This document shows positions 43,322 to 55,756 of a stretch of 64,000 bases of DNA, piece after piece (the first letter of the stretch is position 1; the number at the start of each line of letters is the position of its first letter). The position numbers and the translations under genes were made by a program. The stretch is from Mycoplasmoidaceae bacterium (GTDB lineage: Bacteria > Bacillota_I > Bacilli_A > Mycoplasmatales > Mycoplasmoidaceae), in NCBI GenBank assembly GCA_024427125.1, contig JAKSVN010000001.1, positions 1-64,000 of the forward strand. The letters are read 5' to 3'. The notes below the pieces were generated by a model, which worked only from the letters and a program-made list of their open reading frames with translations, was not told where the DNA came from and did not search any database.

Positions 43322-43747
43322 ATGGCTGAACAAACTAAACAAGCTGCAGCAACTGAAAAGAAACCTGCTGCTAAAAAAGCTGGTAAGAAGAAAAAACGTC
43401 TTGCCTCTGTTAATGGTATGGCACACATTCACTCTACCCTTAACAATACAATTGTTACAATAACTGATATGAATGGAAATGCAATTGCTTGAAGTTCATC
43501 TGGAGTAATTGGCTACAAAGGTAGTAAGAAATCAACTCCATATGCTGCAGGCATTGCCGCAGAAAACTGCGCCAAAGCAGCAATGGCTATGGGACTAAAA
43601 TCTGTAGCTGTTCACTGTAATGGTATTGGCCGTGGCAAAGACACTGCAATAAGATCTTTAGCCGCAGCTGGTTTACAAATCACTGAAATTGCTGATGTAA
43701 CACCAATTCCACACAACGGTTGTAGACCACCAAAGAAACCACGTTAG
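43322..43747 (+). CDS. rpsK: 30S ribosomal protein S11
   Basis: A 141-aa S11. The first roughly 20 residues are Ala/Lys-rich. The core includes [31 protein letters not shown]-like [11 protein letters not shown] and [17 protein letters not shown]. Trp is TGA. RBS TAGGAGG. Confidence 0.97.
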
Positions 43748-43761
43748 AAGGAGCACATATT

Positions 43762-44733
43762 ATGGAAAAATTTATTAAATATTCTATTAAACCAATCGCA
43801 AACGAAATTAATGATAACCATGGTCAATTTGAAATTGGACCATTAGAATCAGGTTTTGGTATTACCATTGGTAATGCTCTAAGAAGAGTTATCCTTTCAA
43901 ACATTCCAGGTGCAAGTGTATTTGCAATTAAAATTCCTGGAGTAAACCATGAATTCCAAGCAATTGATGGTATTAAGGAAGATGTTACACAAATCATCCT
44001 TAACTTAAAACAATTAGTTTTAAAAATTAGTGAAGAAGCAATACCTGAAGGTACTGAATTACACTCTTGACCAACTATGAAAATTAGTTATAAAGAAGCT
44101 GGTGTAATTAAGGCTGAAGATATTGAACTTCCAGTAGGTTTTGAAGTAGTAAACCCTGATCTATACATTGCTACTAAGACTAAAGCATCACCAAAATTCG
44201 AAATGGAAATTTTCGCTGCAAATGGTCGTGGTTTTAGATCTTTCAAAGAAAACCAAGAAAATATTAACACATTGTCAATCATTGCTACTGACTCTAACTT
44301 CTGTCCTGTTTTACAAGTAGGATACCATGTAGAAGAAAGAAAAATTAGCAAGAATCATATGGGTGACTATTTAACATTAGATGTTGTAACTAATGGTGCA
44401 GTAACTTCAACTGATGCTGTAGCATATGCTAGCAAAATTCTAGTTGAACACTTTGAACAATTAGCACAAATCAATGAAAAAATTGCTCAACTTCAAATGA
44501 TGAAGGAAAATGAAGAAACTCAAGAACAAGCAGTTACTTCAGTTTCAATTGATGATCTTGAATTATCAGTTAGATCATACAACTGTCTAAAACGTTCTGG
44601 TATTAGAACAATTCAAGAATTATCTAACATGACAAAAGATGAAGTTAGCAAGATTAAGAATCTTGGTAAGACTTCACTTCGTGAAATCCGTAAGAAATTA
44701 CAAGACTACGGCTTAACTTTCAAGAAAGCATAA
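43762..44733 (+). CDS. rpoA: RNA polymerase alpha subunit
   Basis: A 323-aa alpha subunit. The N-terminal dimerisation domain has FEIGPLESGFGITIGNALRRVILSN-type sequence, and the C-terminal domain (about 255-320) has LELSVRSYNCLKRSGIRTIQEL and LGKTSLREIRKKL, which bind DNA and regulators. RBS AAGGAG. Confidence 0.97.
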
Positions 44734-44744
44734 GGAGATAAACT

Positions 44745-45104
44745 ATGTCATTTGTAATTACTCACAGAAAAAACACTGCTTGAAGAAATATGGTAATCAG
44801 ACAACAAGCTACTGATGTAATTGTTTATGGTTACATTGAAACAACTCAAGCAAAAGCTAAAGAACTAAGAAGACATGTTGACCACTTAATCACTTTAGGT
44901 AAGAAAAATACTTTAGCAGCTAAGCAAGAAATCATGTCATTTGTTGTTAAAAACAAACAAATGAATCAACAAGCTATTCTAAAGAAACTTACTACAACAT
45001 TAGCAAAGAAATATGCTGATCGTAAAGGTGGTTACACTAGAGTGTTAAAACTAGACAACCGTGCTGGTGATAACACAAAGATGGCAATCATTCAATTAGT
45101 TTAA
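44745..45104 (+). CDS. rplQ: 50S ribosomal protein L17
   Basis: A 119-aa L17, last gene of the supercluster. AKELRRHVDHLITLGKK and GGYTRVLKLDNRAGDNTKMAIIQLV are typical. RBS AAGGAGA. Confidence 0.97.
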
Positions 45105-45112
45105 TTGCTTAA

Positions 45113-45150
45113 AGATCATACCTAAAAGGTATGATTTTTTATTTATATTT
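45113..45150 (+). terminator. terminator of the ribosomal supercluster (copy 1 of a direct repeat)
   Basis: ATCATACCT (45115-45123) pairs with AGGTATGAT (45127-45135) around an AAA loop, followed by a T6 run. The 38 bases from 45113 to 45150 recur exactly at 45983-46020. Confidence 0.9.
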
Positions 45151-45217
45151 TGTAATTATCAAAGCAACGCATATCAAATGTAAAATTGATACAATATAAT
45201 ACTTGCAGGAGACAAAT

Positions 45218-45964
45218 ATGAAAAAAATTAAAATTTTAACACCAATATTTGCTATAGCAACAATTCCTTCTATTGTGACCCCATTAACTGGTTGCAAGAA
45301 GAATGGAATGAATTATGAATATGACTTTGCTGATAAAGAATTTGAGCCAACCATTACACCAAAGAAAAATTTTCATACAACAGAATCTGGTGCAATAGGG
45401 GCATATTTATATGATGTGTCACAAACTGGCACAACTCAAATTATCAAAGAAGATTTATACAATTATTTATCATTGGTAACACAATTTGGAAAAGAAATTG
45501 GTCAGGAAATGGGCATTGTTTACAAAGACGCAAAATACAAAATTTCTAACATTGGAATTAACGAAACTAACAATGCTATCTCTTTTGATTTTGACAGTTA
45601 CTCAAAAACGATATGAGATGGCGTGGCAATGACTGGTTCTTGTCACATAAAGGTAAGAAATGTTGAATACTTCATTAAATACAATTCACCAGTTCCGCCT
45701 TATGGAATTTCAGATTGGTCTGTCATCCCTGTTGCTGGGTATTATGCTTCGACTGGGGATCCTGAAACAGCTGATACTTGGTTATCTAGTCATGATGATT
45801 GGTCTATTGAAGTTCATATAAAATCTTCTTTAATGCAACCAATTAATGCAAAGGCTAACCACTCTAACTATAGTATCTTAGTAGATGATGAACAAACTAG
45901 AGAGACAATTTGAGCTTATATGATGTGGCAATCATATTATTTTAGCCAAGTCACAAAAGAATAA
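45218..45964 (+). CDS. lipoprotein bracketed by duplicated terminators
   Basis: A 248-aa predicted lipoprotein. MKKIKILTPIFAIATIPS... is a signal peptide with lipobox LTGC (Cys near residue 26), followed by a mature part of unknown family with a Trp-rich C-terminal third (SDWSVIP, DTWLSSHDDWSIEVH). About four of six Trp codons are TGG, a higher share than in the neighbouring ribosomal genes. RBS GGAGA precedes the ATG. It lies between two identical copies of the rplQ terminator and so looks like an inserted gene-plus-terminator cassette. Confidence 0.82.
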
Positions 45965-45982
45965 TAACAATATTAATATAAG

Positions 45983-46020
45983 AGATCATACCTAAAAGGT
46001 ATGATTTTTTATTTATATTT
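45983..46020 (+). terminator. terminator after the lipoprotein (copy 2 of the direct repeat)
   Basis: Identical for 38 bases to 45113-45150, including stem, loop, T-run and the following ATTTATATTT. It closes the lipoprotein transcript. Confidence 0.9.
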
Positions 46021-46047
46021 TTTTAATATATTTTTAAATTAAAATAA

Positions 46048-47595
<1,548 letters not shown>

Positions 47596-47609
47596 ACAAA
47601 AGTAAATGT

Positions 47610-47634
47610 TTATAACTTATTACATAAGTTATAA
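47610..47634 (+). promoter_or_regulatory. inverted repeat overlapping the -10 box of the DJ-1 gene
   Basis: Perfect 11-base arms (47610-47620/47624-47634) with a TAC centre. The second arm runs into TATAAT (47630-47635), 8 bases before the ATG at 47644. The position fits an operator over the promoter; it could also act as a weak terminator hairpin for metG. Confidence 0.55.
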
Positions 47635-47643
47635 TATAAGTGT

Positions 47644-48204
47644 ATGAAAACATCAATCGCAATAATTGTCGCGAATAAATGCGAGGAAATGGAAGTAATC
47701 ATTCCAGCTGATATCTGACGTAGGGCAGGTATGAGCGTTCAAATAATCTCTATTGAAAAGAAGAAGAGTTTGATAATGCAAAATGGAGTGCACTTGGCGT
47801 GCGATGACATTTTAGCAAAGGAAAATCTATCTAAGTATTCTGCAATCTATTTACCAGGCGGTAAGGGTTGCAGTTCTTTTTTAGACCCAGTACAATGTGC
47901 TAAGCTAGTTTCACACTTGCGTAAGGTGGCAAACAGTAAAGTCATTATTATGGCTAACTGCGCTGCCCCAACAGTGTTAAACCAACTTGGTATCATTGAT
48001 AATGTTAAAGTTACTTGCTACCCTGGATATGAAGCAGGTCTAAAACATCATGTTAAACAAGATATTGTCGTAGACAAGAACTTCATAACTTCTAAGGCGG
48101 CAGGAACAACAATTGATTTTGCTTTGACTGTAATTAGCAAATTTGTTAGTCCGACCAAAGCAAAAGAAGTGGCAAAAGAAATTTGCTATAAGTATTGAAA
48201 ATAG
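47644..48204 (+). CDS. DJ-1/PfpI family protein
   Basis: A 186-aa ThiJ/DJ-1 superfamily protein. It has Glu near residue 16 in KCEEMEV, the PGGKGC strand turn and the nucleophile-elbow Cys in IMANCAAP near residue 104. Close relatives act as glyoxalase III, deglycase or redox-sensing proteins; which applies here is not known. The ATG is 8 bases from a -10 box without a Shine-Dalgarno, suggesting a leaderless mRNA. It is followed 11 bases later by an HPF gene. Confidence 0.88.
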
Positions 48205-48215
48205 GAAGAGATTAA

Positions 48216-48515
48216 ATGAACTTACAAATAAGATGAAAAGACTGCGATCGTTCGAAAGCAGTTGAAGCCGGTGTAGAAGATATTTTATCTTCCCTTGGTA
48301 AATATAATTTCATAAATGAAAATGTTAAAGTAGAAATTGTCCACTATGATAAGCGCAACATTTTCAAAACAAGAATTAATGTTCTTGTAAAAGGAAAAAA
48401 TATTTTAAGAGCTGAAGCAACAGCTAACACAATCTATGGTGCAACTAATTTAGCACTAGATAAGTTAGAAGATCAATTACGCCGAGCAAAAACAAAAATA
48501 AGAAGAGGTAAATAA
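48216..48515 (+). CDS. hpf: short ribosome hibernation promoting factor
   Basis: A 99-aa protein with the S30AE/HPF fold pattern: MNLQIRWKDCDRSKAVEAGVEDILSSL-type start, VKVEIVHYDKRNIFKTRINVLVKG and the ATANTIYGATNLALDKLEDQLRRAKTK-type helix. Such factors bind the 30S subunit under stress or starvation. Only the N-terminal domain is present, so it resembles short HPF/YfiA. RBS AGGAAGAG. It is probably in one transcript with the DJ-1 gene and ends at a terminator. Confidence 0.85.
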
Positions 48516-48526
48516 CCTCTTTTTTA
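48503..48526 (+). terminator. intrinsic terminator after hpf
   Basis: AAGAGGT/ACCTCTT stem overlapping the stop codon, followed by T's. Confidence 0.75.
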
Positions 48527-48585
48527 TTTGTTATCAATTCAATATCTTTTTTACTTATATAATAAATTAATATACAGGTGAAACA

Positions 48586-50064
48586 ATGGAACGTAAATTT
48601 AACGACCAAGAACAAGCTAGAAGAAACAAATTACAAAAGTTAATTGAAATGGGAAAGAACCCATATGAAATTGAAAAGTATGAAAGAACTCATACTTGTG
48701 CTAGCTTTATAAAAGCTTATGACAAATTTAGTCATGAACAATTACAAGAAAACAAAGATGTAATCAAAGTTGCTGGTAGAGTAATGGCAATTAGACAAAC
48801 ATTTGGTGTTATCTCTGATTTTTCTGGTGAATTACAATTTTATATTAATAAGAAAACATTCGATCCAGACAAATTTCAAATGTTTAAACAATTATTAGAT
48901 CTAGGTGACATTATTGGAATTACTGGTACTCCAATGAAGACAATGACTGGTCAAGTAACTATTAAAGTTACTGATTTTGTGATCTTAGCAAAATCATTAA
49001 TTCCACTACCTGAAAAATTCCATGGTTTAGCCGATGAAGAAATTAGAGCAAGAAAAAGATATCTTGATCTAATGACAAACCGTGATAGTTTAAATACTTT
49101 TGTTGCAAGAACAAAAATTTTACAATACATTCGTGAATACATGTCTAGTCAAGACTTCTTAGAAGTTGAAACACCAATCCTTTCACCTAAACTTGGTGGT
49201 GCAGCAGCAAGACCATTTATTACACATCACAACACATTAGATAGAAACTACTATCTAAGAATAGCTACAGAACTTCCACTTAAGAAATTAATTGTAGGTG
49301 GATTTGAAAAAGTATATGAAATGGGACGTATCTTTAGAAATGAAGGTATGGATCCAATGCATAACCCTGAATTTACTTCAATAGAAGCTTATCAAGCTTA
49401 TGCTAATCTTGAAGATATGATGGACTTAACAGAAAACATCATTCGTCATGTAGCTAAAAAAATTGGCAAAGAAAAAATTACTTACAAAGGTGTTGAAATT
49501 GATTTTACTAAACCATTCAAAAGAATGTCAATGATTGACATGATTAAGGATGTAACTAAAATTGACTTTAACACAGTTAAGACTGATAAAGAAGCAGTTG
49601 AATTAGCAAAGAAAGATGGAATTGAATTATTGCCTCACCAAAATACAAGAGGACATGTTATTTCAATGTTCTTTGAAAAGTACTGTGAAGAAAAATGTCA
49701 ACAACCAATCTTTATCACAGAACACCCAATTGACATTTCTCCTTTAGCTAAGAAGGATCCAAAAGACAAGAGAATGGTTAGAAGATTCGAATTATTTATT
49801 TGTCAAAAAGAATATGCTAATGCTTTCTCTGAATTAAATGATCCAATTGATCAACTAGAAAGATTCGAAGCTCAAATTAAAGAAAAAGAAATGGGAAATA
49901 CTGAAGCCAACGAAGTTGATATGGAATATATTGATGCTTTAGAATATGGACTTGCACCAACTGGTGGAGTAGGTATTGGTGTTGATAGATTAGTTATGTT
50001 ATTAACTGGAAAAGAATCTATTAGAGATGTTTTACTTTTCCCTCACATGAAGGATGCAAAATAG
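48586..50064 (+). CDS. lysS: lysyl-tRNA synthetase (class II)
   Basis: A 492-aa enzyme. An anticodon-binding OB domain comes first (about 60-150, VAGRVMAIRQTFGVISDFSG). Catalytic motif 2 is FRNEGMDPMHNPEFTSIEAY and motif 3 is GVGIGVDRLVMLLTG. Full length, with a continuous frame and no Trp codon. RBS AGGTG lies upstream. Confidence 0.97.
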   Translation: MERKFNDQEQARRNKLQKLIEMGKNPYEIEKYERTHTCASFIKAYDKFSHEQLQENKDVIKVAGRVMAIRQTFGVISDFSGELQFYINKKTFDPDKFQMFKQLLDLGDIIGITGTPMKTMTGQVTIKVTDFVILAKSLIPLPEKFHGLADEEIRARKRYLDLMTNRDSLNTFVARTKILQYIREYMSSQDFLEVETPILSPKLGGAAARPFITHHNTLDRNYYLRIATELPLKKLIVGGFEKVYEMGRIFRNEGMDPMHNPEFTSIEAYQAYANLEDMMDLTENIIRHVAKKIGKEKITYKGVEIDFTKPFKRMSMIDMIKDVTKIDFNTVKTDKEAVELAKKDGIELLPHQNTRGHVISMFFEKYCEEKCQQPIFITEHPIDISPLAKKDPKDKRMVRRFELFICQKEYANAFSELNDPIDQLERFEAQIKEKEMGNTEANEVDMEYIDALEYGLAPTGGVGIGVDRLVMLLTGKESIRDVLLFPHMKDAK

Positions 50065-50067
50065 TTA

Positions 50068-51069
50068 ATGAAAAGATTTAAGTTTCCTTTTGCATACGAA
50101 CCAAAAGTAAATCTAAAAAATACAATTGTTTATTCGTCTATTTTACGAGATCTTATTTTTTCTTATTTAACAAATAAATATAAATGTATTTATATTGATC
50201 CTGCTATGGTTGTTGATAATAAACAATCAGCATTAGCTTATTTTGCTGGTGATAGAATTATTAGTTTTGACAACAAACCTAACAACTCTATTTTTATGTT
50301 CAACTCTATTCAAGACAATTATTTGTTATTGATAAGTAATATGTTCAAAAATGAACATGTATTTACTTTTGCACCATTTATAAGAAGAGATGCAAAGCAA
50401 ACAAACTTAGATTCAATTATTAATTGAGAAATTGATGTTGAACTTTCAATGCCAATTAATTTAAACATTAATTACTTCACAACTTTAGCTAGAGAAACAT
50501 TTGCTGCTTTAACTAACATTGCAAATTCACCTGAATTAAAAAAGATTCACACTCTTTCTAAAAACAAATCAGATGTTGTTGATATTGCTGTCATTGATGC
50601 ACAAAAGATTGAAAGCTCTTATCCAACACTTTCTTTAGAAGAAGCTTTTACTCATTATTGTTCACAACACAAATTTGTTATTGTTCAAAACAATATTAAG
50701 AAACTTAGATCTGGAAAGAAATTAGGATCATTTGTTCCTACAGCTCAAGATAGTGAATTATCTTGTGGTTTATATTTTTATGATGAAATTAATAATAAAC
50801 CTATTCACTTAATTAATGTTTGCAAGAGACCAAGTGGTATTGTTTCAAAAAATCAATTGTTAGATGTTAACCCACATGAATTAACTGATGAGTTGTATGA
50901 TTCTAGAATCTTTGATAATGAACATCCTAATAACATTTCATTAGTTATTAACTTTACAAATTTACTTTTCTTTTTCCTTGATAAGGTACATTTAGCAGAA
51001 GTTGTAAAATCTGTTTGACCAGACGATTTTATTGATTTTGTTAATAAAGAAAAAATTGAAATCTTTTAG
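50068..51069 (+). CDS. AsnA-like protein, probably catalytically degenerate
   Basis: A 333-aa protein whose length and layout fit aspartate-ammonia ligase AsnA, a class II synthetase relative. INWEIDVELSMPIN matches the AsnA DQWDWE region, SSYPTLSLEEAFTHYC matches RYPDLDAKGRERAI, and the C-terminus ends ...VVKSVWP as AsnA ends ...QAGVWP. However, the motif-3 segment that in AsnA reads GGGIGQSRL is here NNISLVINFTNL, lacking the Gly cluster and Arg. An enzyme that lost catalysis, or one with a new substrate, is likely. It starts 3 bases after lysS. The AsnA assignment is from memory of the family and is moderate. Confidence 0.5.
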
Positions 51070-51078
51070 GGGAACACA

Positions 51079-51729
51079 ATGAAACTAATTGAACCATCAT
51101 TATTAAGTATTAATAAAGATAAAGCTTTTGACCAACTTAAAATGGTCAAGAATTTTAACTTACCATATGTTCATTATGATGTTATGGATGGTAAGTTTGT
51201 TCCACCAACAGCTTTAACAACTGAATATCTTAATGATCTAAAGATGTTAGGTATTAAACCTAATATCCATTTGATGGTTGCAAATCCAATTGAATGAATT
51301 GAGAAATATAAAGATAGTAATGCTAACTCTATAACATTTCATGCTGAAACACAATCAGTAGAAGAAAGCAAACAATTAATTGAAACAATACATTCCCATG
51401 GAATGCTAGCAGGCTTTTCTGTTAAACCAAGCACAGACTTAAATCAATATAAAGAATTATTTGCTGTAGCTGATATTGTTCTTATTATGTCTGTTGAACC
51501 AGGATGAGCTGGTCAAGGATTCATTGAACATTCTTTAGTTAATTTAAAGATTGCTAATGAAGCCAAAAAACAAAAACCAAATTTGATTATTCAAATTGAT
51601 GGTGGTATCAACTTTGATTACATTAAGAAATTATTAAATCAAGTTGATTGATTTGTAACTGGAAGTTGATTCTTTAAAAATATTGACCACATGGGTCAAT
51701 ATCTTGATGAGTTTAATAAACTTAAATAA
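51079..51729 (+). CDS. rpe: ribulose-phosphate 3-epimerase
   Basis: A 216-aa TIM barrel interconverting ribulose-5-P and xylulose-5-P. Seen: IEPSLLSINKDKA, the catalytic HYDVMDGKFVPP (His/Asp), HLMVANPIEW, FHAETQS, LIMSVEPGWAGQGF and QIDGGIN. RBS AGGGGAA. It ends directly against the converging gene on the minus strand, with no terminator. Confidence 0.95.
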
Positions 51730-52710
51730 TTAATTATTGATTGTAACAGTGTTGTTTACTTTTCTAGATTTAACTAATTTGTAAATTAGTAAACCAATTA
51801 ACACTAGAACCATTACGACAGCAAGGAAGATGAATAAGTCTCTCTTGTTTTTCTTTTTCTTTAATGCAGTTAATTCTTCATCAGAAACAATTTGAACAGA
51901 GTAGAAGTTATCAATCTTTGCTGCTCTTGTATAGTTTGTTACTAACAATACAACGTGTAGGAAGAAAGCGATAATCATTGCAGCAGCACACACAATAACA
52001 GTTATTAGAAGCGATGCACCACAAGTATGAACATATGGACCAAAGCTTGGGTCTAGAATACCTCAGTGTGGATCTTTTGCAGCAACAGTAATGCCTCAAC
52101 CAATGATGTAAGTGATTAGGATTGCTAAACCACCCGCTACATATGTAAGACCACAGAATCAGTTAACATTAATGTGAGCACACTTTAATCTTTTATAAAG
52201 CTTCATCACACTAATTGTTGGAATCTTGCCTTGAGTAAAGTCTACGTTCCGTGCTTCATTTCTAAAGTTAATTCAGTTGTTTACGTAAATAATAAAGAAT
52301 GCAACACAAACGGTGATTGCTGGAATTAAAGTTAAACAAGCTCAGTTGCTTACAGAGCTTTTAATGATTGCAACCATTGCTCAAATTTCTAGTGCTAAAC
52401 AAATAGCAGTAATAGCTGCTCATAAGATTACTAATCTTCCTGAACGTTTATATTCACGAACATAGAATCTTGGTAAAGCATCTGCGTTCTTATTTATTTT
52501 TTCAATTGAACGTAAATCAACTTTTTTAGTTATTTCTTGTGTTTCTACTTTAACAGTTGGTAATGTTTGGGTAACATGTGGAACTTTAGTAGTGACATTA
52601 AATAAAACATTTTGAAGGTTAGGTTTACTAACTTCTTCATTGACAACTTTTACTTGAGGTTGTCTTTCATCATATGATATTACGGTTGTCTTGTATTCTT
52701 CGTTTGCCAT
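51730..52710 (-). CDS. hypothetical membrane protein
   Basis: A 326-aa protein. A cytoplasmic N-terminal region of about 95 residues (MANEEYKTTVISYDERQ...) is followed by about five hydrophobic segments (WAAITAICLALEIWAMVAII; a Trp-rich NNWINF loop; GLTYVAGGLAILITYIIGW; LLITVIVCAAAMIIAFFLHV; FIFLAVVMVLVLIGLLIYKL) and a short basic tail. It crosses many TGA (Trp) codons. No recognised family. It lies downstream of pncB on the same strand. Confidence 0.75.
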
Positions 52711-52763
52711 AAATATATTTAATTTATATCTTTGAAATATAAAAATTCTAAATATATTTTTTA

Positions 52764-53801
52764 TTAAATATATATATTTAATTTATTTAAATCTTTATGG
52801 TCAATTTTGACTTCTCTACCCGTTTTTGCTTCAGGTTTGTTATTTAAATACACTAGGTCACCAGTGATGTTTACATCAACATTTACTAGTGATTTTCCTA
52901 AACCAAAACGGTCTACTGGAACATTACTTTTAACAAAATCTTTGATTTTCTTAGGTGTAAATCCACTTGATACTATGATCTTAACATCTTTCATTCCATT
53001 AGCATCTAATGCTCTGCGAGCATTAAACACTAGTTGCTTACAAACACCATAATTTTCTGGCTTGTTTGCTAATGATTTATCACACATTCGAATTGAAGTA
53101 TCAATTCGAATAGATTCAATATAAGGTCTTAGTTCTTTATCTATCTTTTTAATTTCATTAACAACATCATTATGATAATCAATTAAAGCAGATAACTTTT
53201 CCTTTGGAAAAGTTTTGTGATAAGCTCACAATGCTTTATTTAAATTTCCATTGAATTGTTGAATTAAGGCATGTGGCATTGTGCCAACAACTTTAACCTT
53301 TGGATCTTCAATAAGCTCAATATGAGCTTTAGTTGTAAAAATTGTCATTCCACCAATTCAAGCAGCATAACCATCATATGGTTGACCTAGATATAAATCT
53401 GCACGGTCAGCCATAAAAATTAATTGGTTAGATTTGATATATTTTAAAGCTTGCTTTACATGGTTACAAACTGATGATTCACGAGCTAAAATACCATCAA
53501 TTACTGATTCATATTCTGCTATTTTTCTATAGTCACCTTCCATAACCAAAATTGGTTTTCCAGGTTCCACTAAATCACCATCTTTTACTCCGTAAACTTT
53601 AAAAATTCCTGATACTTTTTTAAGGAATTGAACACAATGTTCAATACCACATACATATATAGGTTCTTTACTAAAGTGAGTAAATCTAATAATAGAAAGA
53701 TTCTTAACTTTGTTACTGTCAAGAATTTTTTTCGTTTTAGTTAGATATAACGCAGTGTAATTACCACGTAATATCTTCTTTAATTCGTGAATTTTTTTCA
53801 T
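52764..53801 (-). CDS. pncB: nicotinate phosphoribosyltransferase
   Basis: A 345-aa enzyme that makes nicotinate mononucleotide from nicotinate and PRPP. Family features seen: FTHFSKEPIYVCGIEHCV, AEYESVIDGILARESSVCN, the DRADLYLGQPYDGYAAW segment, GTMPHALIQ and RIDTSIRM, followed by IIVSSGFTPKKIKDF. It fits the mycoplasma MG037-like type. PRPP comes from prs, and the product is used by nadD, both in this window. The start is 50 bases from divergent parE. Confidence 0.9.
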
Positions 53802-53818
53802 TTCAATAATTATATTAT

Positions 53819-55753
<1,935 letters not shown>

Positions 55754-55756
55754 ATT

